A stretch of 64,000 nucleotides of DNA from Brachionus manjavacas (taxonomy: Eukaryota > Rotifera > Eurotatoria > Ploima > Brachionidae). The DNA is taken from contig JAHQIY010000001.1 in assembly GCA_019054805.1 (NCBI GenBank), forward strand, positions 8,632,501 to 8,696,500. The letters are read 5' to 3'. Made by a program: the position numbers and the translations under genes. This document shows, piece after piece, positions 9,811 to 21,500 of the stretch. Under the pieces are notes generated by a model. That model was not told where the DNA came from, did not search any database, and saw only the letters and a program-made list of their open reading frames with translations. Within the stretch, counting starts at the first letter, position 1. Each line of letters opens with the position of its first letter.

Positions 9811-12800
9811 ATTGGTTTTTATTTTTTTATGAAAATTTGATTTTTAACTCGTTAATTTAGCAATTATACGCAAATAAAAACGAGAAGTTCATGTAACAAA
9901 ACTTAATCTCGGATAAATTTTCATATCATGTAATCCTTCTATTACATGAAAATCTTTTGACAAAGCTAATTCTGGATTAAGAGATGGACACCAAGAGAAC
10001 AGTCGCTATAATCCAAAAAATCAAATGATTTTATACCTTTATTTGGGTTAATTAAAATAGATCTAGAGCTCGTCTTGGTTATTTTTGAATAGATTTCAAA
10101 TCTATTGTACAAGTGAGCGATGAATCCTAATTACTTCCTTAAGAAGAAATCGAGTATCAATAACATTTTTCGCATACTTTCGCCTATTGTCTCACGAATG
10201 ATTTACAAACAAAATTGAGATATCATCTATTTATCTACTTTCTAATTTTTTTAATTAATTCATTTTTTACTATTTTTTTCCTATTCAATAAAGATATCTT
10301 ATGGATAAAGTTAATATAATTTAATGCTCTAAAATTAAGAAAAGAAGAACAAGCTAGAAAAGGTCTTGCAACAAGTCCTAAATGTCAATATTATACCAGT
10401 TTTGATTCGAAATTTTTATTAGCAATTATTTGCATGATAAATAAAAAATCGAATTTTAATCAGATTTAAATCCGGTTACTCACTGATACCAAGAGAACTT
10501 AAAACCAAAGAGAATCAAAGAATATTTTTGATATTTTCCCAATATAAAATATGACTATTGAGAATTTTTCTATTAACTTGATAAGAACAATTTAAACTTA
10601 ATGGTTCAGTCAATATTAATTAATCTAAAATTAAAATTTTGCCCTGTCTAAAATTAAAAAAAATAAGCTATTTTTTTTTTAAATTAACGCAAAATTTGTC
10701 AAATTTGAAAAAAAAAATAAATAAAAATTTTGAAAATAAATAAAAGAAATGAGATTTTTATCGAAAATTGGATTGTTTTATAAATAATCATGGTTTAAAT
10801 TTTTTTGTAACATAATCGGACATTTAAATCTAGGAAAATAATGAACTTTTTAAACCTAATTTAAAAAATATTTCAATGCTAAAATTAATCCTTAATTTAA
10901 ATGAACTTTAAAATTTGAACATTAAATTTATCAATTTATTCTAATTTGAATGTTAATTAACAAACAATTTTCTAAGAAGAAAATTCATAAAAATCAAAGG
11001 TTTCTTTTTAAAGTGACTTTTTAAAAATAGATTACGTAATTTAATTTCTTACTCATTTTTCAAAAGAAAACGGTTTTTTAGAAAATTTAGGAATATTTTT
11101 ATTTAGAGAAGCTTTAAATAAAAATTAGCTATATTGAATCATTTTAAATGCTTCTTTTTAGCTAAAATATACTTTAAATGTAGCAATTTTAAACTTTTTT
11201 TTAAGAGTTTTATGAGAATTTCATATTTTTGTTGTAGTTTATTTGAAATAAAACGAATTGTAGATTGAACAAAAGTTAAAATCTCCGAAAATTTAAAGAA
11301 AAAATTGATCAGATCAGTTCCCCTCCTCTTATATTCTTAGTTTGATCTCAAACTTCAAATCAAATCTTGTATAACAAATAGAGTTTTTTCGAAATTAAAA
11401 TACTATTCACTTTAATTAATATTGGATTCTCTTTTAGACTTTTAATAAGCTATAAAATCTATTTGAATATAAAATTAATTAAAAAATGCTTTATTCCATT
11501 GATTATTTATTTTTTGATAGAAAATCCAGGTTTCATGGTTTGAGGCATTTTATTTTATTATTTTAATTTTTTGGCCCTACGAAAAATTCCGGGAATTTTA
11601 AAAAAGTTGTTGATACATTACAAATGACAATTGTTAAGCATTTTATTTAAAAAAATTATATTCAAAATTAACTTTTTTGTTGGTTTCATTTGAAAAATGT
11701 ATCGAGATGTCGCTTCTTCAGAATAAAAAGCAATATGTTAAAATAATTAAATTTTAAGTTCAGATAAAGTAAAATAAAATAAAACTATGATCCCACCAAT
11801 AATTAAATTTTGTTACTGATTTCTTTTGTGAAGGAATTTTCTGCAAAATACGTTTACAAAAAATATAGAAATAAATGTTTTTAAAATTAATATTTTTAAA
11901 TAAAATCAGGTAATCATCAGAGCTTATCTCTCTAAACAATAGAGTCAATTTTCTGTTTTAATGACATATATTAAAAATCAATAAAAAATAAAAACTTTGA
12001 ACCTAAAAAGTTCACATCTCAAGCAACACTCGGATTTAAATTTTTTGTGCAATTTCAAAAATGCAAAGATTTTCACAATAAAAACAACATTCTTTCAAGA
12101 AAATATTGAACTTTGGACCATATTCAGTTTAAGTTATGTGAGTCAATCTCTCAATATTTGACACGTGTTTAATAGAAAATATATTTCCTCTTGAAATACA
12201 AATACCAAATACTTTCATGATTTTGTTTGATAATTTATTTTAATTAATTTAATTCTGTTTGCTAACTTATGCATTCGAGCAATGGCTTCTTCAGATTTAA
12301 AAATTTATGTAAATTAAAATTTAAGTTCAAATAAAATAAGAAGAAAAATAAAAAAATAAAATAGACTAAGTCTAATGAAATTTGACATTTAATTTGATGA
12401 CATGAAATATATATTACAGGTTAAATTCTGATCTGAAATAGGATTAAATGGATATATGGTAAGGTAGAAATTACACAAAGGAGCTAGGTATTCAATAAAT
12501 CTTGTTTCAAACTTCAAACTTGCTCTGCATTCATTCACCAGATTAAGTCAAGTAATTAAATTCAGTCTTGAAGTTTTAATTATTTATTAAGTTTGCTAAA
12601 GTATGGTCTGTTTTAGCTAAAGTCTGAATTTCAAAAAAGTGTTGTCTAATACGCTTCTTTTTTTGGCAAAATTTTTGATAAAATTTCATATTTTAAATGT
12701 GCGATTTTCAAAGCTTCATTATTGAATTTTAGAAAAAAAGCTTTTAAAATCAAAATCTATTTGAGCATTTAAAATTTTTTGATCACTTCAAAAATCTGAA

Positions 12801-13127
12801 ATTTGATCAATAATTTCAGTTTTCCTCCTTTCAGTCTTTTTTTGAATTTTAATTTCACCTTTTTTTAGTTTGGAAATTTAAAAGCATTAAATCCAAGTTT
12901 ATCTTAGGTTTAATAGATATTAAGTTAGAATTGATCAAATATTTTTCAATATAAATTTTCTTCTAAGTTTATTTTCGGAATGCTTTACATTCACATTCAA
13001 ATTTTTACTCACTAAATATATTTAAGAACAATTCTTAAAAATTTAAGCTTGATAATACTAAAAAATAATAATAAACCGATTTAAATATCATAGCGTAATA
13101 TCTCAAAAGAAAGCCAAATTAAATTTT
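9811..13127. other. Long gene-free AT-rich stretch
   Basis: Only short, compositionally biased ORFs. No TIR pair, tRNA or transposase motif recognised. Confidence 0.45.
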
Positions 13128-13133
13128 TTTCCT

Positions 13134-13348
13134 TATTCACTCCTTGTGGAGCATAGGGTCATTACTTTTGATTTCCACTAAAGTCGATCTTTTGCCTTTA
13201 CTCTTGCTTCTCCCCATATCATTCCCATTTTGATGAGCTCTTTCGTTATTGTTGACTTCTATGTCATTGCTGGTCGTCCTACCTTAATTTACCCTTGAGG
13301 TGTTCATTCAAGGGCTCTTTTCATTCTAATTACATGCCCAAATCATCG
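13134..13348 (-). pseudogene. LINE family B ORF C-terminus and 3' end
   Basis: The minus strand reads FGHVIRMKRAL, then GRPAMT and ITKELIKMGMIWGEARVKAK, then a CSTRSE-like end, with interspersed stops. This corresponds to the GHVLRM...GRP...W...A.DR tail found in the same RT family. It ends in AAGGAAAAAAA, the same 3' boundary as the short fragment at 3785-3836. Confidence 0.75.
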
Positions 13349-13349
13349 C

Positions 13350-13965
13350 AAGTCAGACAAGTGTGTTCTCTCTCCGACACTGTTCCTAATACTGATCGAC
13401 TATGTCATGAAGAAAACAACTGCCAGTGCTAGGAGTATACAATGGAGATTAATAGCAAAGCTTGAAGACTTATACTTTGCGGACGATATGGTGCTAATAT
13501 CTAATTCAGAAGCACATATGCATATGAAGACGCAAGAATTGGCGAACAACGCTAAACAAACCGGACTCGAAATAAATGGAGCCAAAACTAAAAGAGCATC
13601 AACACAAAATTGGATACCCCGATTACGATCGATGGTAAACAAAAGGAAATTCACATACTTAGGAAGCACCATCAGTAAAGCGATGGGAACACACAGAGAC
13701 ATTAAGAATAGCAAAGAGTGCTTCTGCTAGACTCCAACCAGCATGGAAATCAACCAGCTACAGCAAGGAAACAAAACTTAAACTGTAAAAACTGTAGTAG
13801 CTGATGTAAGGTTGCGAATGTTGGGGAATGTGTGAATCTGACAAGAAAAACCTGAACAACCTCTACACTGGAAGCCTGCCGAGGATCCTAGGGATACACT
13901 GCCCTGAGACATTTTCAAATGCTGACCTATACAAATCCAGAGCCATTAAGTCAGTGAATTAAGAA
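13350..13965 (+). pseudogene. LINE family B reverse transcriptase fragment (inverted block)
   Basis: Begins with a VRQ-like block and then SPTLFLILIDYVMKKTT, which are RT palm motifs. The catalytic YFADDMVLIS lies near 13470-13500, followed by a thumb region ending around 13710. After a frameshift near 13706 the reading continues as ASARLQPAWKSTSYS, then GCECWGMCESDKKN and LPRILGIHCPETFSNADLYK, interrupted by several stops. These blocks follow the order of a common LINE RT family whose proteins carry ECW and RILRI motifs here. The frameshifts and stops make it non-functional. Confidence 0.85.
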
Positions 13966-14279
13966 ATTTAAAATAATAATTTTCAATTGCCTACAAACAA
14001 CACCGAAAAAAAAAGGTAGAGGCGATTTTTTAATTTTAAGTTAAGAACCTACTTACCATCGACTTTTCATCATGTAAAAGTATTAAATTTACTGATGCCT
14101 ACTAAAAGAAAAATAGATCGTATAAGAAAGAATTTTAGTCATTATTTATTAATTATTTTAAATATTTACTTGTAAAAATTGAAATTGATATTCAAATAAA
14201 ATAAATAAAATAGTCAATTCAAAAATTATTAAGTGAACTCATGCTACAAAAAATGAGCGAGACTTCAAAATGACATTCG

Positions 14280-14330
14280 TTATTTATTTATTTGTTAACT
14301 GTACCGAGCTAAAGCTCCTTCAGAATGAAA
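14280..14330 (-). mobile_element. LINE family A 3' end
   Basis: Minus-strand sense reads CTGAAGGAGC-TTTA-GCTCGGTACAG followed by AAATAAATAAAT. The GAGC/GCTC stem is identical to the copy at 1055-1066, while the loop is TTTA instead of TCTA. No RT sequence remains, so it is a very short truncated insertion. Confidence 0.7.
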
Positions 14331-14417
14331 ATAAAAATTAAAAAGCAAGTTAAGTAAAATAAAATCAATAAATAAAAATAAAAATATGAATGGATGGATG
14401 GATAAACGTCTTTATTT

Positions 14418-14475
14418 AAATAAATAATAAATAAATAAATATTGTCTCGAGCTTTCGCTCCTTTGCCAAGCTTAA
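14418..14475 (-). mobile_element. Related LINE 3' end with GAAA-loop hairpin
   Basis: Minus-strand sense is GCAAAGGAGC-GAAA-GCTCGAGACA followed by TATTTATTTATT-type repeats. It has the same stem as family A but a GNRA-type loop and a different tail, so it is probably a sister LINE family. Confidence 0.6.
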
Positions 14476-14692
14476 ATAAAATGTTTCAAAAAACAAAAAA
14501 AAAAGAAATATAAAATAAAATTATTAATATGAATGAAAAATATGAATAAAGTTTGTAAGAGTTAATAACCTGGAATAAAAGATAGATATATGATAATGAG
14601 AGTTTTAGGTCATTCAGGTTTACATAGTTTATTCGTTATTCGATAATTCTTTTTATTATATTTTCCATGTTAGCCGATGGGTCAAAAAAAAA

Positions 14693-15615
14693 GGCGCAAC
14701 ACTAAAATGTGAACTGACGTTTTCGTGATCTTCAGTTCACCTGGAAAAAAAAGTGTGAACCATAAATCACAAAAATTGTGTGAACTTTTTTTTGTGCGCT
14801 TTATTTATGTGAACTGATTAATTTTCTTCTCACTCGCTATTTTATAATTAATTAATTTGCTAATAATTTTGAAAATGGAAAATAAAGAAATTTGTGATAA
14901 ATTTTAAAAGATGGGAAATATATGAATGCGGAGAAAAAGTTAAAATTGTGATTCGGAAAAGAAATGAGAGTGGCAACCAATTACTTGCACTACGCTGTTC
15001 TAATTGCAAATGCCAAAAATATAGAAGCATTGCATGCAATTCATTTTTTTCTCTTTCAAAAAACCGATTGGTTTGATAAATGAAGGCACCAAATTGTGGG
15101 CTCTACAATTACCGATTAGAAAAGCATCTGAAATGCTAACGCTAAATGACGTTGGCAATAGTGAATATATAATTTCAAATCTCTATCGTAAATTACGAAA
15201 CGTTTGCCGTGCCAGTGTTGACAAAAATAAAGTTAAGTTGGATGGACCCGGGAAATGTGTTGAAATCGACGAGTCGCTTGTTACAAAAGCAAAGTATCTC
15301 AAAGGAAGTGCTCTAATGTTTGGCTAAAGGCATTGAGAAAAAGTTCAAGGGTGAATGGGGTCTAATGTTACACAAAAGCAAAGCTAAAAAAAAAACAAAT
15401 AAAATTGATTAATCAATTGAAAAAAAAAATAACTTTATATATTTTTGACATCTAAAATAAATATTTTATTTTTGTGATCTATAGTTCACACTTTTTTTTC
15501 CAGGTGAACTGAAGATCACGAAAAAAAAGTTCACACAATTTTTGTGATCTAACTTAACAAAATTTTTGAGATCACGAATTTTCGTGAGCTTCAGTTCACA
15601 TTTTAATGTTGCCCC
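14693..15615 (+). mobile_element. Merlin-type DNA transposon, internally decayed
   Basis: Terminal inverted repeats GGCGCAACACTAAAATGTGA at the left and, reverse-complemented, GGGGCAACATTAAAATGTGA at the right. Homology continues inward for tens of bases and includes GTGATCTTCAGTTCACCTGG in both arms. The 923-bp element encloses a broken IS1016/ISXO2-type transposase, the enzyme type of the Merlin superfamily. Flanks are A-rich (nine A on the left, AAAAAATAT on the right), compatible with the 8-9 bp target duplication of Merlin elements but not proof. Confidence 0.75.
14894..15327 (+). pseudogene. Merlin (IS1016/ISXO2-like) transposase fragment
   Basis: Two overlapping frames make up the remains. 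The first (14894-15076) carries a zinc-ribbon-like CSNCKCQKYRSIACNSFFS. The second (15034-15327) carries WALQLPIRKASEML, then KCVEIDESLVTKAKY, the region around the first catalytic Asp of this family. The frame break lies between them near 15060. Coding capacity ends at 15327, so the later acidic residues of the catalytic triad and the whole C-terminus are missing. The element could only move if an active relative supplied enzyme. Confidence 0.7.
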
Positions 15616-16489
15616 AAAAAATATTGTAAAATTGTGCGGTTGGTTGATTTTTTTTTCAAAAATCATAATAAAAAAAAAATAATTAAAATAAAATAAGCTA
15701 CAAAATAACATTATAGAAAATTAAAATATAAACTAAATAATTAAAATAATAAACAGGCAATCACATGATTGCTTTCTAAAACTATTTAGTTATTTAAATT
15801 ATTTAAAATACTAAATACATTGGATTCATTTCATGTTGGTATTAAAATTAGAACAGCTAATTATTAACTGATTGCAAAGTGAACTTGATCAATTTTTTCG
15901 GCCAAAGATTTTAAAATATAAAAAAAAATTAATTTTTAAGTGCTATCAATTGCAAAGTTTTATTTGCAGCATTGTCACTTGTAAATGCCCGCAAAATATG
16001 CAGGTTAAAAGCTTAACAAACATAAGTCGGTCTTAAATCCGGTAAAGTCTTTAAATTTTCTTGAAGCCTAATGGGGCAGACTCAGTATCACTAGAAGCAA
16101 AGAAAATTTAACCTTCGTTAGGCACATGGCCGAATCTCTTTTAACTTCCGATCCTAGCGAGAGGACCCTCATGAGAATGAGAGGGTATCTCAATATTATT
16201 TTTTAGGCTTCGCCGGAAAATTTTAAAAACTTTCATCGAAATGACCACATTTAATAGATAGGAATACTGGAGGTATATAGGCCTGATGATAAGAATTAAT
16301 TGGCCTAAATTTAAAAGCGTGCCTAACCTCCAGCATGTCTGGTTTACTAATGCGAATGAGTATCAGTAGGAGGCAGTCTGAAGTAACTCAGGAAGAGATG
16401 ATTTTTTTTATTTGAAAAAAATAATTTAAAATTACATTTTTATTAATTTTCTTTTCATTTATGATAAAAAGTCTTTCGCAATCTTAGTC
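15616..16489. other. Gene-free stretch with a GC-richer island at about 16060-16400
   Basis: The island has visibly more G+C than its surroundings and contains ACCCTC(...)GAGGGT near 16169-16190. No protein or RNA family was recognised in it. Just upstream, 15963-15987 is an exact 25-bp match to part of the hAT transposase relic at 17299-17323. Confidence 0.4.
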
Positions 16490-17345
16490 ATTTTTTGCCT
16501 TTCTCTTTCCACCATTCTAAAATATCATTTGCAATTGAATTGATAATTGATTCCTTTGAATAACTTACATCTTTATCAGTTTCTCTTCTATCAGTAATTT
16601 TTGAAATAAAACGCTCCATTTAGGTAAATGTTCTTTCTTTTTATATTTTATATTTGACAGAATTTGACTTGAATCATATAAATTTGATAAATTTACATTA
16701 ATTTTTCATTAAACGAAACAATTTTTTTTAATCATCTACTACAATATAATGTGCTTAGGTCCAAGATATGACAGATTAGTGCATCATCCAATATTATTAT
16801 CCTGTATTCATAAAATTTTGATTTCATAATTTTGAATCATGAAAAAAATCAAAATTCTTGTCAGCTTCACGCATTAAATGATCTTTTATTTGTTCAAAGC
16901 ATAAAAACAAATGCAAAAAGAAACTTTCTTAAAATATCAATCATTACCTTGAATTAAAATAAGTTGTATAAATTATTATACCCTGTCTAAATGGCTCTAA
17001 TGGCTTTGTAAGTTTTTGAGCTTGTTTCAATTCTTGGAAAAACAGAGTCTTTTTCATTTTTTAAATAGATTTAAGTTGCTGTCATTGATTTTTTTACTTT
17101 AAATGCCACTTGTATATTTCATTTGTTAAATTCCGCCTTTTCTAAATATCAAGAAAAACCTTCTTTTCATTATTAGAAAGAGTTTTTCCTCAAAAAATTT
17201 AACCAATTTAGTTAAGGATATCTTTTAGATTTTTTTTTGAAAAATTATTTTCCGAACTTTTTTGAACTATTAGATTCAAAATGTTTGTTCATATTTGCAG
17301 CATTGTCACTTGTAAATGACTGAAATTTATTTGATATGATTGTAA
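16490..17345 (-). pseudogene. hAT-family transposase relic
   Basis: Minus-strand pieces appear in hAT order. FTSDNAANMNKHFE (about 17320-17275) matches the conserved DNA.N block of hAT transposases. LFFQELKQAQKLTKPLEPFR lies near 17050-16990. The final open stretch, from MERFISKITDRRE to NDILEWWKEKGKK at 16621-16490, corresponds to the C-terminal dimerisation region, where hAT proteins carry a WW motif. Stops and frameshifts separate the pieces and the catalytic core is not contiguous. No intact TIR pair was found. Confidence 0.65.
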
Positions 17346-17470
17346 ATCATCTTTATAAGAAAAAATAAAATAAAATTAAAACTTATTAAAAAAAAATATC
17401 TCTAAAATTGTATTTTTTAAAAACTTGCATCATGAGGATGCGGAAATTAAATAATATCTAAAAGACTCAG

Positions 17471-17504
17471 CTTTTTGTCAGACTTTACTCAGTCTGACAA
17501 AAAG
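17471..17504. repeat. Perfect 14-bp hairpin
   Basis: CTTTTTGTCAGACT, a 6-nt loop TTACTC, then AGTCTGACAAAAAG. A perfect stem in AT-rich DNA downstream of no known gene; purpose unknown. Confidence 0.7.
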
Positions 17505-18544
17505 TTTTTGATTTAAAATGAACTCATTCACATTTGTCCAAATTTTCAATCTATCTTTTTTCAAAAAACTTTTTATTTCTCTTTTTGTACTTTTCACAAA
17601 TTTTTCTATGTACTTTCATATAATTATTTAATTAACTATTTTTCTTTATATATAAATTTTTTTTTTTTTCCTAATTTTACTTCTCCTTGACTGGAGGTTA
17701 ATTTCAAATAAATAAAGTTGATTTACAGAAAAGATGAAATATCTAAACTCTGTTTGGTCTGCTACACTAAATGTTTGGATATCAAAAATAATGGTCACCA
17801 AAATTTTTTTTTTATTTCTTTGTGTTTTTTGTTTCCTCAATTCCTTTTTTGTGAATCTCATGAATGTTAGCTGAATGACCGGCGAGCGAACTTTTTGAAG
17901 AAGTTTTGTTCGAGAATTCTGCTGAACAAACGTTTATTTTGCAGACGATTTTTGTTCTCGAATTGTTTCATTTTTTGAAATACAAAGCATTATTAATTAA
18001 TTTATTTATGAATGAACTTCATAGCTGGAGAAATTATCTGAGGATTAGAATCATAAGAATTGCTCGAAATAATAATAATTTTGGAATTCAGGGTGATTTA
18101 TTTTATTTAAAGATAATATTTTTTTAAATTCTGGATTAAATTTGAATTAATATAAAAATAAGAATTTCCATAAGCTGAGATGTGTTTCCTAAAATTTTCA
18201 TGTTTCATAAAGTGCTAGAATTCGTGATGTACAAAATTTTTTAAAATAAAAAAATTAAATTTAGAACAAAATTTACTTTTTTTTTGTATTTATGAAAAAT
18301 TAAAAGAGAAAAGTTTAATAATTGAATTTTAAAATTTATAAAAAAAATCTTTTTACTGGAAAAACTTTTGTTTTATTTGTTTTATTATAAAAATAAAATT
18401 CACTCTTTTGATTACGTTCTCTTAAAGAGATTAATAATTACAAAAGTAAATGATCTAAAACGCAATTATTAATCTAAGATTAAAAATTTACAAAAACAAT
18501 TTATTTAATAATAAAAATAAAATTTTTAATTATAGAAAAACTTC
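17505..18544. other. Gene-free stretch downstream of the calpain-like gene
   Basis: Contains short biased ORFs only. Minus-strand AATAAA signals near 18500 and 18380 could end the calpain transcript. Confidence 0.4.
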
Positions 18545-21500
18545 TTATTCAGATTTTCTGACTCGTTGAGAATGTAATCCAGTGTAAAATTTTGGAATAG
18601 AAGGATAATTATTCGACTGACTTTTTTCTGTTTCAATTTTAGTTTCAATCTTGTATCCAATAACAAATCCTTTGCGATAGTTTAGCGGTGTTAAATAGCA
18701 CAGCAGTTGCTTAGTACAAGGTGCTAGAATGTCTGTGGTTCTGCTTGCCAAGCGAGTTGATTCTAAATTTTTCGACTGACCTAAATCAATCGATACATTT
18801 ATAAATTTATCCTTGCTTAAATTTTCAACAACAACTCCATGGGTACACGAGCCCGGTATAACAGAAGTCATCAAATCTCCATCTAGCTCAACTCGAGTTT
18901 TATTTGCTTTTTTAGCTAAACTAAAAAATATATCTGCTATGCTTTCGGAAGCCAGACCAGTTTGGTTTAAACTGAACTTACATTCACCGTGAATAACCAA
19001 GTTGTAGGTATAAAAATTAGGATCCTCTGGGTTTAAATTTTTTTCCTCAAGTAAATTTGAAATTGCTTTTATAGATGTGGCAAAAATGATGTAGTATCCA
19101 CGCTTTAATTTACAGGACAAATTTATGAAATACTCTACATTGTGTTCGTAGGCTACACATGTTATACCACCTCCTTCTGCTGGTTCATTAAGGCGACAAA
19201 CTATAAGACACAGATCTATGTCAGGCTCATCGTTTCTGTCGAATCCCTCATTTTTGCGACCTGTGGAAAATAGTTCAAACTCGAACTGGTTTTCGTTCGA
19301 GTCCTGTACATTTATTAGGAAAACTTGAACACCATCCGAGTAGTCATAAAAGTAAGATGAATGTCTTGACTCGAACCAATCAGTTCGAACTTTACAAATT
19401 GATATATCATAAAAATATTTAAGCAGGTCTTCAAATGATATCCAAAAACAACCATCATTTTTTTGGTACACTCCGGCTATTTCACTGCGAATATTTTCAG
19501 GCCAATGTGGCCACTTGTTTGACCATGCCCCCTTCCACTCTTTTTTACCCCATGGATTTCCTTTATTAAAAATTTGAAATTTATATTTAGATAAAAAATT
19601 GAACTTTTGTATTAAAAAAATTTTCAAGAATTAAAGGTTCAAAAAGAAAAGATTAAAATTTTTTTTCTAGAAGTTAAAAGTTTGTTCTTTGAATGCACAA
19701 CCGACATTTTTCGATTATTTCTAGCATTTTGCTTGTGATTCCCAGAATTTTTCGACTTTTTTTCACCCAGATTCCTATTTTTCACTTCTAGAAATAAAGT
19801 TTATTTGTTCCTAAGTATTTTATTGTGGAACTCTAGTTTTTGAATCTAGATAAATCTAAATTTTATTTTTTTATTTTGCTTCTGGATTTTATATTTGAAT
19901 AAAGAAAATTAGAAATAATAATCTTTTAATTATTACAAGTGGTTGACTTATATCATGTTATAATACAATTTTAATTTTTCATACAAATTATTAATTTTAT
20001 TAAAAATTCAATTAAATATATCAAATAAAGTTAAATTTCTGCAGCTCCATGTTGTTAAGATTCCAGCTCTGTGAAGTTTATTTAACTTTATATGACTTTA
20101 CTTAAAACTTGTGGCTTAAAAGCAACTCTTCTTCTTTTTCCTACTGAAATTTTAATAGCTTATTCTTCCAATAAAATAAAATATGTATAATAATAAATTA
20201 CAAAATTACATCACAATTTTTACCCTGTCGAAATCGGTCCCCTTTTTTTAATGAAAGGAGTTTTAAAATTCGTCCCGTACTGCAGAGATATTTTGAAAAT
20301 TTTTTCACCCTCAGCGGATTTTGGACCGGCGATCCTCTGCTTGCATGACAAATACACAAACCATTCGACTATACGGGTTCGACTGGATAATAATTGCGGT
20401 TTAGGTGATCAACTTGATGCAGTAACCTTTTTGTCAGATCGGAGCCATTGCTCAAAAAGGTACTAGAAAAGGAGATGACCGCCTCCCCATTATCCACAAG
20501 GATAGAAAAGGGACAAATATTACAATAAAAAATGACAAACTATTAAATTGAATTTTAATTTAAACCATTCACAATAAATTTTTTGTGGGATTTAATTTAA
20601 CTTCTCAGCCCTTCACCAATGTTACATAATAAAAGACATAATGAAAAACAAGTAAAAAATTTTAGCTTTAAATCAAAACAACTATTAGGTTTTTAAACAG
20701 ATCTAACAATGCACGAAAAATTTGTTTTTGGTTTAAAAATATTTCTTTAAATTAAAGATTTATTGACAAAAAAAATTTTTGAGAGTTTTGTCAGGAACAT
20801 TTTTGCAGCCGATTACTAATTTAGCCATCAAAACCTGCTTCTAATTTTATTTCATTAAAAATATACTTTCTTCCATTATAAAAGCATGATTCAAATTTTT
20901 AAGTAATAATTATAGTCTAGTAACTATTTTAGTTTGCGTTTGATCTTAAAGATGCACCTAAATTTGCTTTAAAAAAAAAGGTTTGAAAGATTCAGGTGTT
21001 TTATGATCTTTCATATTCAAATTAAATTTAAAATAAAGCTAAATTTTAAAATGTAAAAGAAACTATATCGTATTTTAGGTAATGATTTTTACAGTTTTAT
21101 TTTATAAAAATTTCGCGAATTTGATAAAATTTGATTAGATTTTCCGGGGTTTTAATAATCTTAAATAAAATAGAAAAAGCTAAATAAGAGTAAACCAAAA
21201 TTCAAAAATCAAAGGCGAATTTGACAAATTTTACAGAAATTTTCATACAAACAAAAAGGAAATTATTAATTATTATTAAGAGCTGACTTTATTAATAGAA
21301 TAAAAATATTGTTAACTTTTTTTATAAATAAATCAGATTCAATTCAACACTAATTTTAAACCATCTCCTAATGCAGCCCTTAAGAAGCATGCTTATCCTC
21401 TTAAATAATAGATTAGTTATGAGTTTTATGAAAAATTGAAGTATGTTTATAACTATTGCGAATTCGTTAATCAATTTAGTAATTTAAAAATCAATAATCT

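Larger units (their letters stand above)
13128..13990 (-). mobile_element. LINE family B copy with 5' inversion (twin-priming structure)
   Basis: The 3' part of the element (13348 to 13134) reads on the minus strand and ends in an A-run. Directly next to it, 13350-13965 holds the immediately upstream part of the same RT reading frame, but on the plus strand. Source order is therefore [13350-13965] followed by [13348-13134], with the first block inverted. This is the classic product of twin priming during target-primed reverse transcription. GC content is clearly higher than the flanks. Confidence 0.75.

Noticed and set aside
13400-13714. Minus-strand 104-aa ORF opposite the RT fragment
   Set aside because: It is the antisense of clear RT motifs (FADD, SPTLFL) and has no family resemblance of its own.
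16280-16310. CTGATGA resembling a hammerhead ribozyme core
   Set aside because: No following GAAA and no three-stem arrangement could be drawn.
20251-20466. 71-aa plus-strand ORF as a gene
   Set aside because: Overlaps the tRNA-like block within an intron; no domain and no splice partner.
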